64,000 nt of DNA from UBA8296 sp031581145 (GCA_031581145.1 JAVLBP010000001.1:124001-188000); one strand, 5' to 3'. Shown: positions 27,088 to 36,986, counted from the stretch's first letter. Program-made: numbers and translations. The notes: a model not told the origin generated them from the sequence alone.

Positions 27088-28091
27088 TACGAAGCCCCTC
27101 CCCATGTTAGCCACGCAGCACCCCACGTTAATCCTCCTCCAAACGCGGTTAAAATCAATTCATCCCCTTTTTTGAGCTGATCTTTCCAATCATAGAGACA
27201 AAGTGGAATGGTTGCGGCAGTTGTATTGCCATATTTATCAATATTCATCATCACTTGATCCATCGTAACCCCCATGCGAGTCGCCGTTGCTTCTATAATC
27301 CTGGAGTTTGCCTGATGTGGTACAAGCCACGATATATCTTCGGCAGCTAGGTCATTTTTCTGCATGATCTCTTCTGCGACTCCAGCCATCCCCTCTGTGG
27401 CTCGTTTGAATATGGCACGGCCATCTTGGCGTATAAAATGTTTACGTTGCTCAACACTCTGCTTTGAAGCAGGCTCTTTACTTCCCCCGGCTTCTTGTAC
27501 TAGATATAGATCGTCATCACCATCTGTGTAATGAATAAAGTCACGGAATCCATGATCTTCTTCAGTGGCTTGGAGAACGACAGCACCTGCGCCATCACCA
27601 AATATGATACAGGTGTTGCGGTCTGTATAATCCACAATTGAGCTCATTTTATCGGTACCAATCACCAAGATGGTGTCAACTCGTCCAGACTCAATCATCA
27701 TTGCAGCCGTGCTGAGTGAATACAAAAAGCCTGAGCAAGCAGCCGATACGTCAAAACCGTAGGCTGCCTCAGCACCCAATGCTTTCTGAATTAGGGCAGA
27801 AGTCGCAGGAAACATGTAATCGGGTGTCACTGTAGCAACCATGATTGCATCTACGTCACTTGCCTCGATGTTAGCGCTATGGATTGCTTCAATTGCCGCT
27901 CGGGTTCCCATATGAGCGGCTGCTTTATCAGGATCTTTCTCAATCCTACGCTCGCTGATGCCAGTCCTCGTACGAATCCACTCGTCATTGGTCTCGACGA
28001 GTTTCTCAAGATCCGCATTGGTAAGAATGTGTTCGGGAAGGTAATGACCAATGCCTGTAATGGTGGCCTTACGTTGGTTAGAACGAGCCAT
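27087..28091 (-). CDS. fabH: Beta-ketoacyl-ACP synthase III
   Basis: 334 residues. It initiates fatty-acid synthesis by condensing an acyl-CoA with malonyl-ACP. The opening ITGIGHYLPEHILTN and DEWIRTRTGISERR, the nucleophile in VSAACSGFLYSL, VPHQANSRIIEATA (His) and NIDKYGNTTAATIPL (Asn) form the complete catalytic set. It lies six bases after plsX. Confidence 0.97.
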   Translation of the reverse strand: MARSNQRKATITGIGHYLPEHILTNADLEKLVETNDEWIRTRTGISERRIEKDPDKAAAHMGTRAAIEAIHSANIEASDVDAIMVATVTPDYMFPATSALIQKALGAEAAYGFDVSAACSGFLYSLSTAAMMIESGRVDTILVIGTDKMSSIVDYTDRNTCIIFGDGAGAVVLQATEEDHGFRDFIHYTDGDDDLYLVQEAGGSKEPASKQSVEQRKHFIRQDGRAIFKRATEGMAGVAEEIMQKNDLAAEDISWLVPHQANSRIIEATATRMGVTMDQVMMNIDKYGNTTAATIPLCLYDWKDQLKKGDELILTAFGGGLTWGAAWLTWGGAS

Positions 28092-28096
28092 ATAGG

Positions 28097-29092
28097 TTAG
28101 TTAAGTGAGGTAAGAATGCGTTGATTCAGCTCTACTTCAACACAATGCATTGCATTACTAATCATGTTAAAGATCGCTTTTGGTGTGCTTCCACCATGGC
28201 CTACCATACTAATGCCATCCACGCCAAGGAATGGCATACCGCCAACATTTTCATAATTGAAGGGTTGCAAAGCATCATTGAAGACTTCGGCAACCAACGC
28301 CTGTTGTGTTGGTTCCAGATGTTTTTCCTTCATCGTTTTTGAAAGCAACTCATAAAGTACATCGGGAATGGATTCACCAAACTTCAACAATAGATTCCCC
28401 ACGAGGCCATTACACAGAAACACATCTGCTTTCCCCGTGAGTATGTCGCGCCCTTCAATATTGCCGACGAATTCAGGGAGATTTTGAAGCACTTTGTAAG
28501 CCTCAACAAGCACCTCAGTCCCCTTCTCAGCCTCTTCACCCACATTAAGGAGTCCTATTTTGGGATGATCAATCTCCATGAGGTGTCTCGCATATATACG
28601 ACCCATTTTGGCAAATTGGACATAATGTTCCGGCCGTAAATCGAGATTTGCACCTGCGTCTAGCAAGAGCCTGAAGCCTTTTTTGGAGGGATACACTGTA
28701 CAAATGGTCGGTCTGGCGACCCCTTCAAGCTTTCCAAGGATAAACATGGAGGCTGCAAGTAAGGCACCTGTGTTACCAGCACTTACAAACGCTTGCGCGT
28801 GCTTCTTTTTGACGAGCCCGTTTCCCAGTGCTATGGATGAGTCTGGTTTTGTCTTCAGCGCTGCAGATGGAGACTCCTCCATGCCGATGATATCAGGCGC
28901 ATCATGAATTACACATCTAGACAAGTCTAGTTGTTGCGAATGAGCTTCTTCTTTAATAAGGTGCTCGGGTCCTAGTAGATGGAGGGTAAGATGCGAATGG
29001 GTCTCAAGCGCAAGTTTCGCACCAGCTATTGGGTTTTTAGGGAAATGATCCCCTCCAACAACATCTACGGCAACATGAAGTGACGTAGCCAT
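28097..29092 (-). CDS. plsX: Phosphate acyltransferase PlsX
   Basis: 331 residues. It converts acyl-ACP to acyl-phosphate for phospholipid synthesis at the membrane surface. Family features are VAVDVVGGDHFPKNPIAGAK at the start, the AFVSAGNTGALLAASMFILG segment, VGEEAEKGTEV and NIEGRDILTGKADVFLCNGL. It sits between rpmF and fabH, which is the standard arrangement. Confidence 0.96.
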   Translation of the reverse strand: MATSLHVAVDVVGGDHFPKNPIAGAKLALETHSHLTLHLLGPEHLIKEEAHSQQLDLSRCVIHDAPDIIGMEESPSAALKTKPDSSIALGNGLVKKKHAQAFVSAGNTGALLAASMFILGKLEGVARPTICTVYPSKKGFRLLLDAGANLDLRPEHYVQFAKMGRIYARHLMEIDHPKIGLLNVGEEAEKGTEVLVEAYKVLQNLPEFVGNIEGRDILTGKADVFLCNGLVGNLLLKFGESIPDVLYELLSKTMKEKHLEPTQQALVAEVFNDALQPFNYENVGGMPFLGVDGISMVGHGGSTPKAIFNMISNAMHCVEVELNQRILTSLN

Positions 29093-29101
29093 TGGGTATT
29101 G

Positions 29102-29290
29102 TTACGCTTGTGTAGCGCCTATGTTCAGGACTTTGCGCCCTCTGTACATCCCACAAGACATACAAACGTGGTGATATCGGTGTTTATTTCCACAGTTTGG
29201 ACAGGTTGCCAACGTTGTCTCCTCTATCCCATGGTGAGAACGGCGAAGATTTCTTCTAGCCTTGGATGTTTTTCGTTTTGGATGTGCCAT
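29102..29290 (-). CDS. rpmF: 50S ribosomal protein L32
   Basis: 62 residues. The start MAHPKRKTSKARRNLRRSHH is the L32 N-terminus; two CxxC pairs (CPNCGN and CMSCGMY) form the zinc-binding version. It lies 8 bases after the yceD-like gene and 9 before plsX, linking ribosome and lipid synthesis genes as in many bacteria. Confidence 0.96.
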   Translation of the reverse strand: MAHPKRKTSKARRNLRRSHHGIEETTLATCPNCGNKHRYHHVCMSCGMYRGRKVLNIGATQA

Positions 29291-29298
29291 GTTTTATG

Positions 29299-29808
29299 TC
29301 ACTTAAGATGTTTTAATGCCTGCCATCGAGGATCCACAGATGATTCAGTCTCTGCGTCACCAAATGTTTGTGTTGAAAATGGTATGATTTGTCCGTTCTC
29401 ATCAAAAAACTCTGGATGAAGTGGTCGTACAGGCATTTCTAAGACAACAGAATCCCTGACTTCAGTTTCCAAATTGATCGGTTCATCTGGCTTTGGATAA
29501 GGCTTCTTTCCACCAGAGTAATCTATCTCTTCGACAGCAACATCTGATGAGTATGTTACATGGTAAGAGGATTGAACTGACGTTTCAAACCATTTCAAAG
29601 AACGTTGGCATTGGCGTTTCACCACTGCACTGACCGAAAAAGACACATCCACAAACCATTGCGTTTTGTGGAACTCAAGCTCTACACTCGCTTCAAGTAA
29701 CTCGGTCCCATCAAGCTCAAGCTCATCTTGTGCGAGGGAAACCATCTCATTGGATTTCCCGTCGGGAAGATCTTGAATCATGAAAGAGAGTCTGCCGTTT
29801 CCAGCCAT
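29299..29808 (-). CDS. DUF177 (YceD) family protein
   Basis: 169 residues. The DUF177 pattern is visible: the central CQRSLKWFETSVQSSYHVTY segment, where the family has a Cys-containing region, and the C-terminal VRDSVVLEMPVRPLHPEF. DUF177 proteins are encoded next to rpmF across bacteria and have been linked to 23S rRNA accumulation. The context (first gene before rpmF) is the best support. Confidence 0.85.
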   Translation of the reverse strand: MAGNGRLSFMIQDLPDGKSNEMVSLAQDELELDGTELLEASVELEFHKTQWFVDVSFSVSAVVKRQCQRSLKWFETSVQSSYHVTYSSDVAVEEIDYSGGKKPYPKPDEPINLETEVRDSVVLEMPVRPLHPEFFDENGQIIPFSTQTFGDAETESSVDPRWQALKHLK

Positions 29809-29845
29809 AGCCTACAAAGTTACAAAAACACTTCGGCTAGAACAA

Positions 29846-30478
29846 TCAATCTTCAAATAAGCCGTGAAGTCTCTTGTCAATTAACGACACAACCATACCT
29901 AAATCTTCGTCGTTACCCACAAAGTCCAGATCGTCGGTATCGATAATGAGTTTTTGATGTGGATAGCGCTGCACCCAATCTTCGTAGTACTCATTCAATC
30001 GCTCCAAATAATCAATACGGATGGTGTTTTCATACTCCCTTCCCCTTTTTTGGATCTGTTTAACGAGGGTTGGGACTTGTGCCCTTAAATAAATGAGGAG
30101 GGTTGGTGGGGTAATAAATGGTTCCATGGACTCGAACAGATTGGAATAGTTCTGAAAATCTCTATCCGACATGAGCCCCATATCATTCAAGTTCTTGGCA
30201 AATATCTCAACATCCTCATAGATCGTTCGATCTTGAATAATCCCTGTATTTTCGGATAGCATCTCTTGATGATGGTTAAAACGCTTCGACAAAAAGTAGA
30301 TCTGAAGGTTGAACGACCATCGGCGCATATCTTCATAAAAATCAGACAGGTACGGGTTACCATCAACATTTTCATAGAAAGCCTGCCACTTGTAGTGGTT
30401 TGCCAAAAACTCCGTTAGAGCCGTCTTTCCTGCACCTATGTTTCCAGCAATGGCAATAAATGATTGTTTTTTAGCCAA
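29846..30478 (-). CDS. Deoxynucleoside kinase (deoxyadenosine/deoxyguanosine kinase family)
   Basis: 210 residues. P-loop AIAGNIGAGKTALTEFL, the substrate-binding ENVDGNPYLSDFY and the catalytic IIQDRTIYEDVEIFAKN motif (DRxxxED) define the dNK family, and an Arg-rich lid follows (KRGREYE). It salvages deoxynucleosides to monophosphates in the cytoplasm. Substrate choice among dA, dG and dC cannot be read. It follows pgi by 24 bases. Confidence 0.9.
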   Translation of the reverse strand: MAKKQSFIAIAGNIGAGKTALTEFLANHYKWQAFYENVDGNPYLSDFYEDMRRWSFNLQIYFLSKRFNHHQEMLSENTGIIQDRTIYEDVEIFAKNLNDMGLMSDRDFQNYSNLFESMEPFITPPTLLIYLRAQVPTLVKQIQKRGREYENTIRIDYLERLNEYYEDWVQRYPHQKLIIDTDDLDFVGNDEDLGMVVSLIDKRLHGLFED

Positions 30479-30502
30479 AAAAACCTGTCTGATCGTTAAG
30501 CA

Positions 30503-31822
30503 TTACCCATTCAAGATAGTAATCATTTCTTTTTTATAAGCCTCAACTCCAGGCTGATTGTATGCGTTAACCCCCATAAGATCACCCATAACCCCAGTCG
30601 CTACCATATAGAACGTAAAAAATGCCCCTATTGACAATTCTGTTGCATCTGGAAGTTCCACCTCAAGCACAGGGATTCCATCATCACAATGTGCCTTAAT
30701 CGTCCCCTTTTTTGCACTTTCATTGACCCTTGATAATGGCGTTTGTGCAAGATCTTCGAACCCATCGACTTGATCGTCACGGGGGATATCAAGCTCAACC
30801 GGCGGGGTGTCTAATGAAATCACCGTTTCAAACAGGATTCTGGGGCCATCCTGGACCCATTGACCCAAAGAGTGTAAGTCTCGAGAGTAAAAAGCTTTGG
30901 CAGGAAATAGACCCTTTGAGTCTTTTCCTTCTGATTCACCTTGAAGTTGTTGAACCCAATCCATGAGCCCATGGCACTCCTGATCAAAAGTTGAGAGACA
31001 TTCAATTGCGTACCCTTGATCCATCAACTGTTTTCGAGCAGACGCCAAGGTGAGTATCTGCACAGGGTCTTGCTGAATGTCCTTTACTTCCTCATGTGCT
31101 CCCTGCATGACTTGGTGGATATCAAGTCCTGCAACCGCGATGGGTAAAAGTCCTACGGGCGACAACACCGAAAACCTCCCCCCTACGTCACCAGGTACGA
31201 CAAATGTGTCATAGCCCGCAGCATCAGCAAGGGTTCGCAAAGATCCTGAGCTAGACGACGTAATGGCCACAATACGTTCGTTACTCTCACCTGGGTGATG
31301 GGTTTTTAACCATGCCCTTAGAATCCGAAAGGTAACACCTGTCTCCACGGTAGACCCCGATTTTGAAATCACAATAATGGAGACCTTTTTCTGGCTCCCA
31401 TCATACTTGGGCGCCTCAAGTTCCGCCATTAAGTCCTTTAGCTCGGTGGCGCCGAGGTGCGTCCCCACAAAACGCACGTCAGGGGCGTGACGCTTTGCTT
31501 CGTAACGCAATGACGCAGCAATGGTTGCCGCAGCGCCTAAATAGCTTCCTCCAATGCCAATACACAATACAATATCAGAGATTGCTTGCAGGTGAGCTGC
31601 TTTGCGTTGAATACGGTCGAGTTCTTCTGTATTTGCCTGTGACGTTAATGTATCAAGCCAACCTAACCACTCACTACCTTCAACATTTTTGTTAAGTAGA
31701 TTCTGAAAACTTTTTCGGGCTTGACTAAGGTCTAGATTGGATCTATTAGCATTTGAAGTGGCAGTCTCATGATTGACAACAGCTTCGTTGGGTGATAAAG
31801 CGTGAACGACAACGTTAATCAT
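30503..31822 (-). CDS. pgi: Glucose-6-phosphate isomerase
   Basis: 439 residues, the shorter form of PGI. CIGIGGSYLGAAATIAASLR and VISKSGSTVETGVTFRILR are the two SIS-type sugar-phosphate loops, with VPGDVGGRFSVLSPVGLLP (PGI signature 1) and a C-terminal GVNAYNQPGVEAYKK (signature 2). It overlaps pfkA by four bases (ATGA), placing two consecutive glycolytic steps in one transcript. Confidence 0.96.
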   Translation of the reverse strand: MINVVVHALSPNEAVVNHETATSNANRSNLDLSQARKSFQNLLNKNVEGSEWLGWLDTLTSQANTEELDRIQRKAAHLQAISDIVLCIGIGGSYLGAAATIAASLRYEAKRHAPDVRFVGTHLGATELKDLMAELEAPKYDGSQKKVSIIVISKSGSTVETGVTFRILRAWLKTHHPGESNERIVAITSSSSGSLRTLADAAGYDTFVVPGDVGGRFSVLSPVGLLPIAVAGLDIHQVMQGAHEEVKDIQQDPVQILTLASARKQLMDQGYAIECLSTFDQECHGLMDWVQQLQGESEGKDSKGLFPAKAFYSRDLHSLGQWVQDGPRILFETVISLDTPPVELDIPRDDQVDGFEDLAQTPLSRVNESAKKGTIKAHCDDGIPVLEVELPDATELSIGAFFTFYMVATGVMGDLMGVNAYNQPGVEAYKKEMITILNG

Positions 31823-32787
31823 CTCAAAATTTTGGCTAATTCTACGAGCTCATAATTAATGTCTTTCTTTTTGGCGACGGAACTTTTTAATGGGGTCAAT
31901 TGAGTTCGTTTGTTCACAATCCCCACCATCACGCTCGAGTGTCCATCAACGATGGCTTTGACCGCTTCTGAACCCAATCGACTCGCTAGGACACGATCGC
32001 GAGCTGTTGGAGACCCACCACGTTGGATGTGTCCAAGGATGGTCACCCTCATTTCGTATTGATTAAAGTCGTCTTTGAGCTTTTCAGCGAGTTTAAGCGC
32101 ACCCCCCGTTTCATCTCCCTCAGCAACGATGACTAAACTACTTCTTTTTTGCTCACGCAAAATGCCCTTTAACGATGCTCTTACATCATCCACATCCAAC
32201 AGTGACTCTGGCAACAAGATCAATTCTGCGCCAATAGATATGCCCGTCTCAAGAGCAATAAAACCAGCGTCACGCCCCATAACTTCAACCAAAAACAAAC
32301 GATCATGGGCATCTGCTGTGTCTCTGATCTTATCAATAGCCTGCATGGCTGTATTTAAAGCGGAGTCGTATCCAATCGTATCGTCTGTCCCTGCCAGATC
32401 ATTATCAATTGTGGCCGGGACACCTACAACAGGGACGCCAAATTCTGTTGCAAAGATAGAGGCTCCTGTAAATGTTCCATCGCCACCAATTGTAATGAGC
32501 CCGTCAATGTTCTTTGCTTGTAATTGATGAAATGCCTTCTCACGCCCATCTTTTGTTCGAAATTCTTCAGAGCGAGCCGATTTAAGAATAGTTCCTCCTC
32601 GTTGGATGATGTTGGAGGCAGAATTTGTGGTGAAATCGACAAAGTCACCTTCAATAAGCCCTTGATAGCCATATGATACACCCACAACACCGACATTCAG
32701 CGATGTAGCGGTACGTATAATGGCACGGACAGCAGCATTCATCCCAGGGGCATCTCCACCACTTGTGAGAACCGCAATTTTTTTCAT
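31819..32787 (-). CDS. pfkA: ATP-dependent 6-phosphofructokinase
   Basis: 322 residues. The opening IAVLTSGGDAPGMNAAVRAI and the ITIGGDGTFTGA nucleotide loop are PfkA-specific. The catalytic segment PATIDNDLAGTDDTIGYDSA contains the Asp base and the Gly-type residue context of ATP-dependent enzymes, followed by VEVMGRDAGFIAL and LGHIQRGGSPTARDRVLA. It starts the pfkA-pgi-kinase transcript; a good -10 box is upstream. Confidence 0.97.
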   Translation of the reverse strand: MKKIAVLTSGGDAPGMNAAVRAIIRTATSLNVGVVGVSYGYQGLIEGDFVDFTTNSASNIIQRGGTILKSARSEEFRTKDGREKAFHQLQAKNIDGLITIGGDGTFTGASIFATEFGVPVVGVPATIDNDLAGTDDTIGYDSALNTAMQAIDKIRDTADAHDRLFLVEVMGRDAGFIALETGISIGAELILLPESLLDVDDVRASLKGILREQKRSSLVIVAEGDETGGALKLAEKLKDDFNQYEMRVTILGHIQRGGSPTARDRVLASRLGSEAVKAIVDGHSSVMVGIVNKRTQLTPLKSSVAKKKDINYELVELAKILR

Positions 32788-32827
32788 GAAAGCAGAAGAG
32801 TTAGTCTACATAAAGTGATAAGTTTAC

Positions 32828-32856
32828 ATTATAGCACCTCAAATGAACGGGTGCAA
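32828..32856 (-). promoter_or_regulatory. Likely promoter of pfkA-pgi with an internal dyad
   Basis: On the minus strand a perfect TATAAT (32833-32828) is preceded by a 17-base spacer and TTGCAC (32856-32851). A GGTGC/GCACC inverted repeat, 11 bases apart, spans the -35 box and spacer (32834-32854) and could be an operator. The match is sequence-only, and bacteria of this phylum often use a different -33/-7 consensus. Confidence 0.42.
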
Positions 32857-32909
32857 CAATTTCCACATTTCTTAATTCCCCTCGTTCTAACGCTAAGCGT
32901 CTTTCTCGT

Positions 32910-33932
32910 TTGTCCACAACAAGACCTCTTTCAAAAACCGATTTAAAGCAGAGACTTCAACCTATTGAGGCCGATTTACGAGCCTTTAGATCGGTTTTTA
33001 AAGAAACCATTGCCACAGATGTCCCTTTACTAAATCGTGTAATTGGATACATGCATCGACAGAAGGGCAAAGAAATCCGGCCTGCCCTCGTATTTATGAC
33101 TGCAAGATTATTTGGGCCTACAACCCATGCAACGCATGTTGCCGGGACCATGATAGAGTTGCTACACACAGCAACACTCATTCATGACGATGTCGTCGAT
33201 GAGGCGGATTTACGACGAAATTTTACAACGATTCATCGCATTTGGAATAATAAAGTTGGGGTACTTCTGGGCGATTATTTGCTGTCCAAGGGGTTGAGCG
33301 TTGCACTGAAAGAAGATCAGGTGGCGTTGCTGAAAATCACCTCTCAGGCCGTTGAAAGAATGAGTGAGGGTGAGTTACGGCAACTCAAAACGACAAAACT
33401 TCAGACGATGACACAGGAGCGTTATTACCAGATCATCGAGGAAAAAACGGCAAGTTTATTGGCCGCATGCATGGAATCTGGTGCTCTAAGTGTTTTGGAC
33501 GCCCCTTCAGAGGAAGCTTTGAACGCAGTTCATGAGGCGGGAATTCAAATTGGCCTCGCCTTCCAAATCAAAGATGATTTACTGGATTATCAAGACAAAG
33601 GAATGGGCAAAACAAAGCAACACGATCTTGAAGAGAGAAAGGTGACCCTTCCCTTGCTTAAAGCTATCTCCAATGCCGCACCAGCAGATGGTAAACAAGT
33701 CATGAGACGCTTCAAGAAGCGAAAAAAGTCAAAACAGGACATCCAATGGATCCTTCGATTTGTAGAGGATCATCATGGGATAAAAGAGTCAGAGCAGGCG
33801 ATGATTCAACACGTGGATCATGCCATTAAGACACTACAAACTCATCCCAACAGACGAACTGATCACGATACAATGGCAACGATGCAAGAATTTGAGCAAC
33901 TCATAGATTTCGTGATTTACAGGTCTGTGTAG
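32910..33932 (+). CDS. Polyprenyl diphosphate synthase (long-chain trans-isoprenyl)
   Basis: 340 residues starting from a TTG; no in-frame ATG lies upstream. The first Asp-rich motif is LIHDDVVDEADLRRN and the second QIKDDLLDYQDKGMGK; KGKEIRPALVF is the IPP-binding region. It likely makes the octaprenyl or longer side chain of menaquinone, which would serve the nearby complex I genes. It lies 5 bases before the next gene. Chain length is not readable. Confidence 0.9.
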   Translation: MSTTRPLSKTDLKQRLQPIEADLRAFRSVFKETIATDVPLLNRVIGYMHRQKGKEIRPALVFMTARLFGPTTHATHVAGTMIELLHTATLIHDDVVDEADLRRNFTTIHRIWNNKVGVLLGDYLLSKGLSVALKEDQVALLKITSQAVERMSEGELRQLKTTKLQTMTQERYYQIIEEKTASLLAACMESGALSVLDAPSEEALNAVHEAGIQIGLAFQIKDDLLDYQDKGMGKTKQHDLEERKVTLPLLKAISNAAPADGKQVMRRFKKRKKSKQDIQWILRFVEDHHGIKESEQAMIQHVDHAIKTLQTHPNRRTDHDTMATMQEFEQLIDFVIYRSV

Positions 33933-33937
33933 AAGTC

Positions 33938-34705
33938 ATGCATAAATCAGAGGGTTTTCTTGTTGTTTCTGATCTCCATGTAGGTGCTATTGATCAGGCT
34001 CAAGACCATTGGGCCGGAAGACTAGAGTCTCTAGCATCTTACGCATTTCACCATCGACTGCATCTGATTATTGCCGGCGACTTATTTGATTGGTGGATGG
34101 ATTATCCTACAGCTCGACCTATTTCCCATTATCCATTTCTTAAACAATGGCAGGTTTACATTGAAAAGGGACTTCAAATCACTTTGATTCCAGGCAATCA
34201 TGACTATTGGATTGACGACTCTAAAACCCTTGCTGGAATCGAGATAAAAAGAGAATTATTGGTGTTAGAGACCTCCATAGGCTCTGTATTGATCTTTCAT
34301 GGGGATGGCTTTGATCAACCTGCTAAAAACCTCCCCAAACCCATGTTGCACCGATGGCTCCAACATCCATGGTTTATTGCAACGTATCAAGCACTTCTTC
34401 CACCTCGTGTAGGGTGGAAGGTCATGGCTTATTTTTCTTCTTGGAAACGATCTCCCAACACGTCAACTCTACGTTTAGATCTTTGGGCTCAGAATACTCT
34501 TCCCTCTTTGGACGCTACTATCGCCGTTTGTGGTCATGACCATGAACACCGTGTCTCGAAGGTGGATGAAAAATGGTATGTTAATTTAGGGTTGTTTGTG
34601 AAGGATCAGGTTGCATTTCAGTACAAGAATAAGACCCTTTCACTCGTTAGAATAGGGTCTTCATCACATGAATCATGGTCAACATTGAAAACCTTCAATT
34701 CATAG
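33938..34705 (+). CDS. LpxH-type UDP-2,3-diacylglucosamine hydrolase-like metallophosphoesterase
   Basis: 255 residues. The calcineurin-type metal motifs are in order: VSDLHVGA, AGDLFDWWMDYP, PGNHDYWIDD, IFHGDGFD and VCGHDHEH. The FDWWMDYP context after GDLF is typical of the LpxH-related group in Bacteroidota, which removes UMP from UDP-diacylglucosamine in lipid A synthesis. Substrate is inferred from similarity. It lies between the polyprenyl synthase and PBP1A genes (14-base gap to the latter), a cell-envelope context. Confidence 0.82.
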   Translation: MHKSEGFLVVSDLHVGAIDQAQDHWAGRLESLASYAFHHRLHLIIAGDLFDWWMDYPTARPISHYPFLKQWQVYIEKGLQITLIPGNHDYWIDDSKTLAGIEIKRELLVLETSIGSVLIFHGDGFDQPAKNLPKPMLHRWLQHPWFIATYQALLPPRVGWKVMAYFSSWKRSPNTSTLRLDLWAQNTLPSLDATIAVCGHDHEHRVSKVDEKWYVNLGLFVKDQVAFQYKNKTLSLVRIGSSSHESWSTLKTFNS

Positions 34706-34718
34706 AGACCTTTCAAGT

Positions 34719-36986
34719 ATGAGTGAGCCAATGGATAGAAAACGTTTTTTGAATGACCCTGAATATCGAGACCAGGTTCGTCAATCAACCAAAAAACAAT
34801 CGATTGGGGCCCCCTCCATATTGGTAGGGTTACTCATGGGGTTGTTGTTCATGCTGGCCATGTTTTTCTGGCTTGGGCAAGGATTACCCTCTATTGAAGA
34901 GCTAGAAAATCCAAAGACTGCGGTTGCCTCGGAAGTAAAAAGTCGGGATGGTGTCGTATTAGACCGATACTTCACCGAAAATAGGACATGGGTGCCCATT
35001 GAGGAGATTTCTCCTAACATCTTGGATGCACTCGTTGCCACAGAAGACAAACGCTTTTATTCACATTGGGGACTAGACATTCAGCGTTTGCTCAGTCTCC
35101 CCTATTATTGGGCTCAGGGTAAAATTCAGGGCGCTTCCACCATTACCCAACAGCTCGCACGCAATCTCTACAAAAAGATTGGGACCGAATTTTCTGTCGT
35201 CAGAAAATTGAAGGAGATGATCACGGCCATTCAGATCGAGAGAAACTACACGAAAGAGGAAATTCTTGAGATGTATCTCAACACGGTGGAATTTGCGAAC
35301 AGCGCATATGGCATTGAAGCTGCGTCAAGAATCCACTTTAATAAACCCGCTCGCGACATTACCGTAACCGAAGCCGCAACACTTATTGGCCAACTCAAAG
35401 CCATTTATGCGTACAATCCTCGCATCTTCCCAGAACGGTCACAGTCGAGACGAAATGTCGTTTTACAGCTGATGCAAACCAATCAAATGTTGGATCCATC
35501 CACGGCATCTCAGCTCAAGGCTAAGCCAATTGTGTTGGATTATCGTCCCCCCTCTAAATCTGGCAGGGAGAGTCGATATTTTGGAGAGTACATTCGAATG
35601 CAGGTCCAAGACTGGCTCGATCAACAAGGATTAGACCTGTACAGTGATGGGCTTACCATCTACACAACCATCGATTCGCGGTTGCAACGACATGCCGAAA
35701 TGGCTGTCACTCAAAAAGCGGATTCACTGCAAAGAATTTTCGAGGATGAATGGACCTCCCCAGGTGGGCAATACATGGACTTACTCTGGGAAGAATATCC
35801 ACAATTTTTACCCAGTTTTTTAAGAGAGACTAATGAGTATAAGAATGGGTTTCAGCGTTTTGATACAGATCAAGAATCTGTCGTTTTTGACTCACTGAGA
35901 GCCGATACAGCCTTTATTGAGAGGGTGAAACGGGAGCGGACGCAGCTCCAAACCAGTTTTGTCGCAATTAATCCGACGAATGGAAATATCATGGCATGGG
36001 TTGGTGGTCGAGACTTCGGATCTAAGCAATTCGACCATGTGTATCAGAGCAAGCGTCAGACCGGGTCCACGTTCAAACCCTTTGTCTACACAGTCGCCAT
36101 AGACGCGGGCTACCAACCCTATCATCGCTTATCAAAGTTTCCTACAAGCTTTATCGATCGAACCGGTCAATTGTGGGATCCAAGAGATCCATCCATCGAG
36201 GAAGGCCCTGAAATGGTTACGCTTCGCAAGGGTCTTGCAAGGTCGTTGAACAATGTAACTGTACGCTTGTTGCCAGAAATTGCAGGTGCGCCTGGAACCA
36301 ATCAACTACGAGATTTAGAGCCAGCTGCCCAAAAAATCAAGGAGCTTGCCAGTGCTATGGGTATTGATATGAGCAATACACCTGCCTATCCGTCTATCGC
36401 CTTGGGAACAGCAGAGACCTCACTTTTGGAAGTTGTGAGTGCCTACACGACCTTCGCGAACAAAGGAGTTCACATTGAACCAGTTGCTGTAACCCGTATT
36501 GAGGACGCGCAAGGCAATATCTTGAAGGAGTTCTTCCCTGAATACCGTGACGAGGTCATTTCACCAGAGACAGCATACATCATGATTGATTTACTTCGCG
36601 GAGTGATTCGAGGGGGTGATGGCTTTTTTGGTACTGGCGTACGATTACAAAACGTTTACAATGTTCGACAAGATATCGCTGGCAAAACCGGCACAACTCA
36701 AAACTCTGCGGACAATTGGTTTGTAGGTATCACACCTAATTTGGTCATGGGTGCATGGGTTGGGGGTGAAGACAGACGTATCCGTTTTCCTGAGAACACA
36801 TATATTGGACAAGGGGCCAGAGCTGCACTGCCTATTGTCGGAACCTTTATCCAAAATGTGACCGTCGATCCCGAGGCTCCCTGGAGCACGGAGCCTTTTG
36901 AACCTCCTGTTGGTTTTGTGATGCCTCAAGAGCCTGAATCCAACAAACAATCAGAGCGTAGATTGGAGCTTAGAACGCGTTGGTAA
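34719..36986 (+). CDS. Bifunctional penicillin-binding protein 1A
   Basis: 755 residues. One membrane helix lies near residues 33-50, then a GT51 glycosyltransferase domain (ATEDKRFYSHWGLDIQRL with catalytic Glu, GASTITQQLARNLYKK) and a C-terminal transpeptidase. Its motifs are SxxK in RQTGSTFKPF, SxN in ARSLNNVTV, and KTG in IAGKTGTTQNSADNW. It polymerises and crosslinks peptidoglycan in the periplasm. No PASTA or other C-terminal extension is seen. It is the last gene of the plus-strand run before nuoA. Confidence 0.96.
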   Translation: MSEPMDRKRFLNDPEYRDQVRQSTKKQSIGAPSILVGLLMGLLFMLAMFFWLGQGLPSIEELENPKTAVASEVKSRDGVVLDRYFTENRTWVPIEEISPNILDALVATEDKRFYSHWGLDIQRLLSLPYYWAQGKIQGASTITQQLARNLYKKIGTEFSVVRKLKEMITAIQIERNYTKEEILEMYLNTVEFANSAYGIEAASRIHFNKPARDITVTEAATLIGQLKAIYAYNPRIFPERSQSRRNVVLQLMQTNQMLDPSTASQLKAKPIVLDYRPPSKSGRESRYFGEYIRMQVQDWLDQQGLDLYSDGLTIYTTIDSRLQRHAEMAVTQKADSLQRIFEDEWTSPGGQYMDLLWEEYPQFLPSFLRETNEYKNGFQRFDTDQESVVFDSLRADTAFIERVKRERTQLQTSFVAINPTNGNIMAWVGGRDFGSKQFDHVYQSKRQTGSTFKPFVYTVAIDAGYQPYHRLSKFPTSFIDRTGQLWDPRDPSIEEGPEMVTLRKGLARSLNNVTVRLLPEIAGAPGTNQLRDLEPAAQKIKELASAMGIDMSNTPAYPSIALGTAETSLLEVVSAYTTFANKGVHIEPVAVTRIEDAQGNILKEFFPEYRDEVISPETAYIMIDLLRGVIRGGDGFFGTGVRLQNVYNVRQDIAGKTGTTQNSADNWFVGITPNLVMGAWVGGEDRRIRFPENTYIGQGARAALPIVGTFIQNVTVDPEAPWSTEPFEPPVGFVMPQEPESNKQSERRLELRTRW

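Noticed and set aside
32075..32527. 150-residue open frame antisense to pfkA
   Set aside because: Ser-rich shadow translation with no recognisable domain; pfkA on the other strand is certain.
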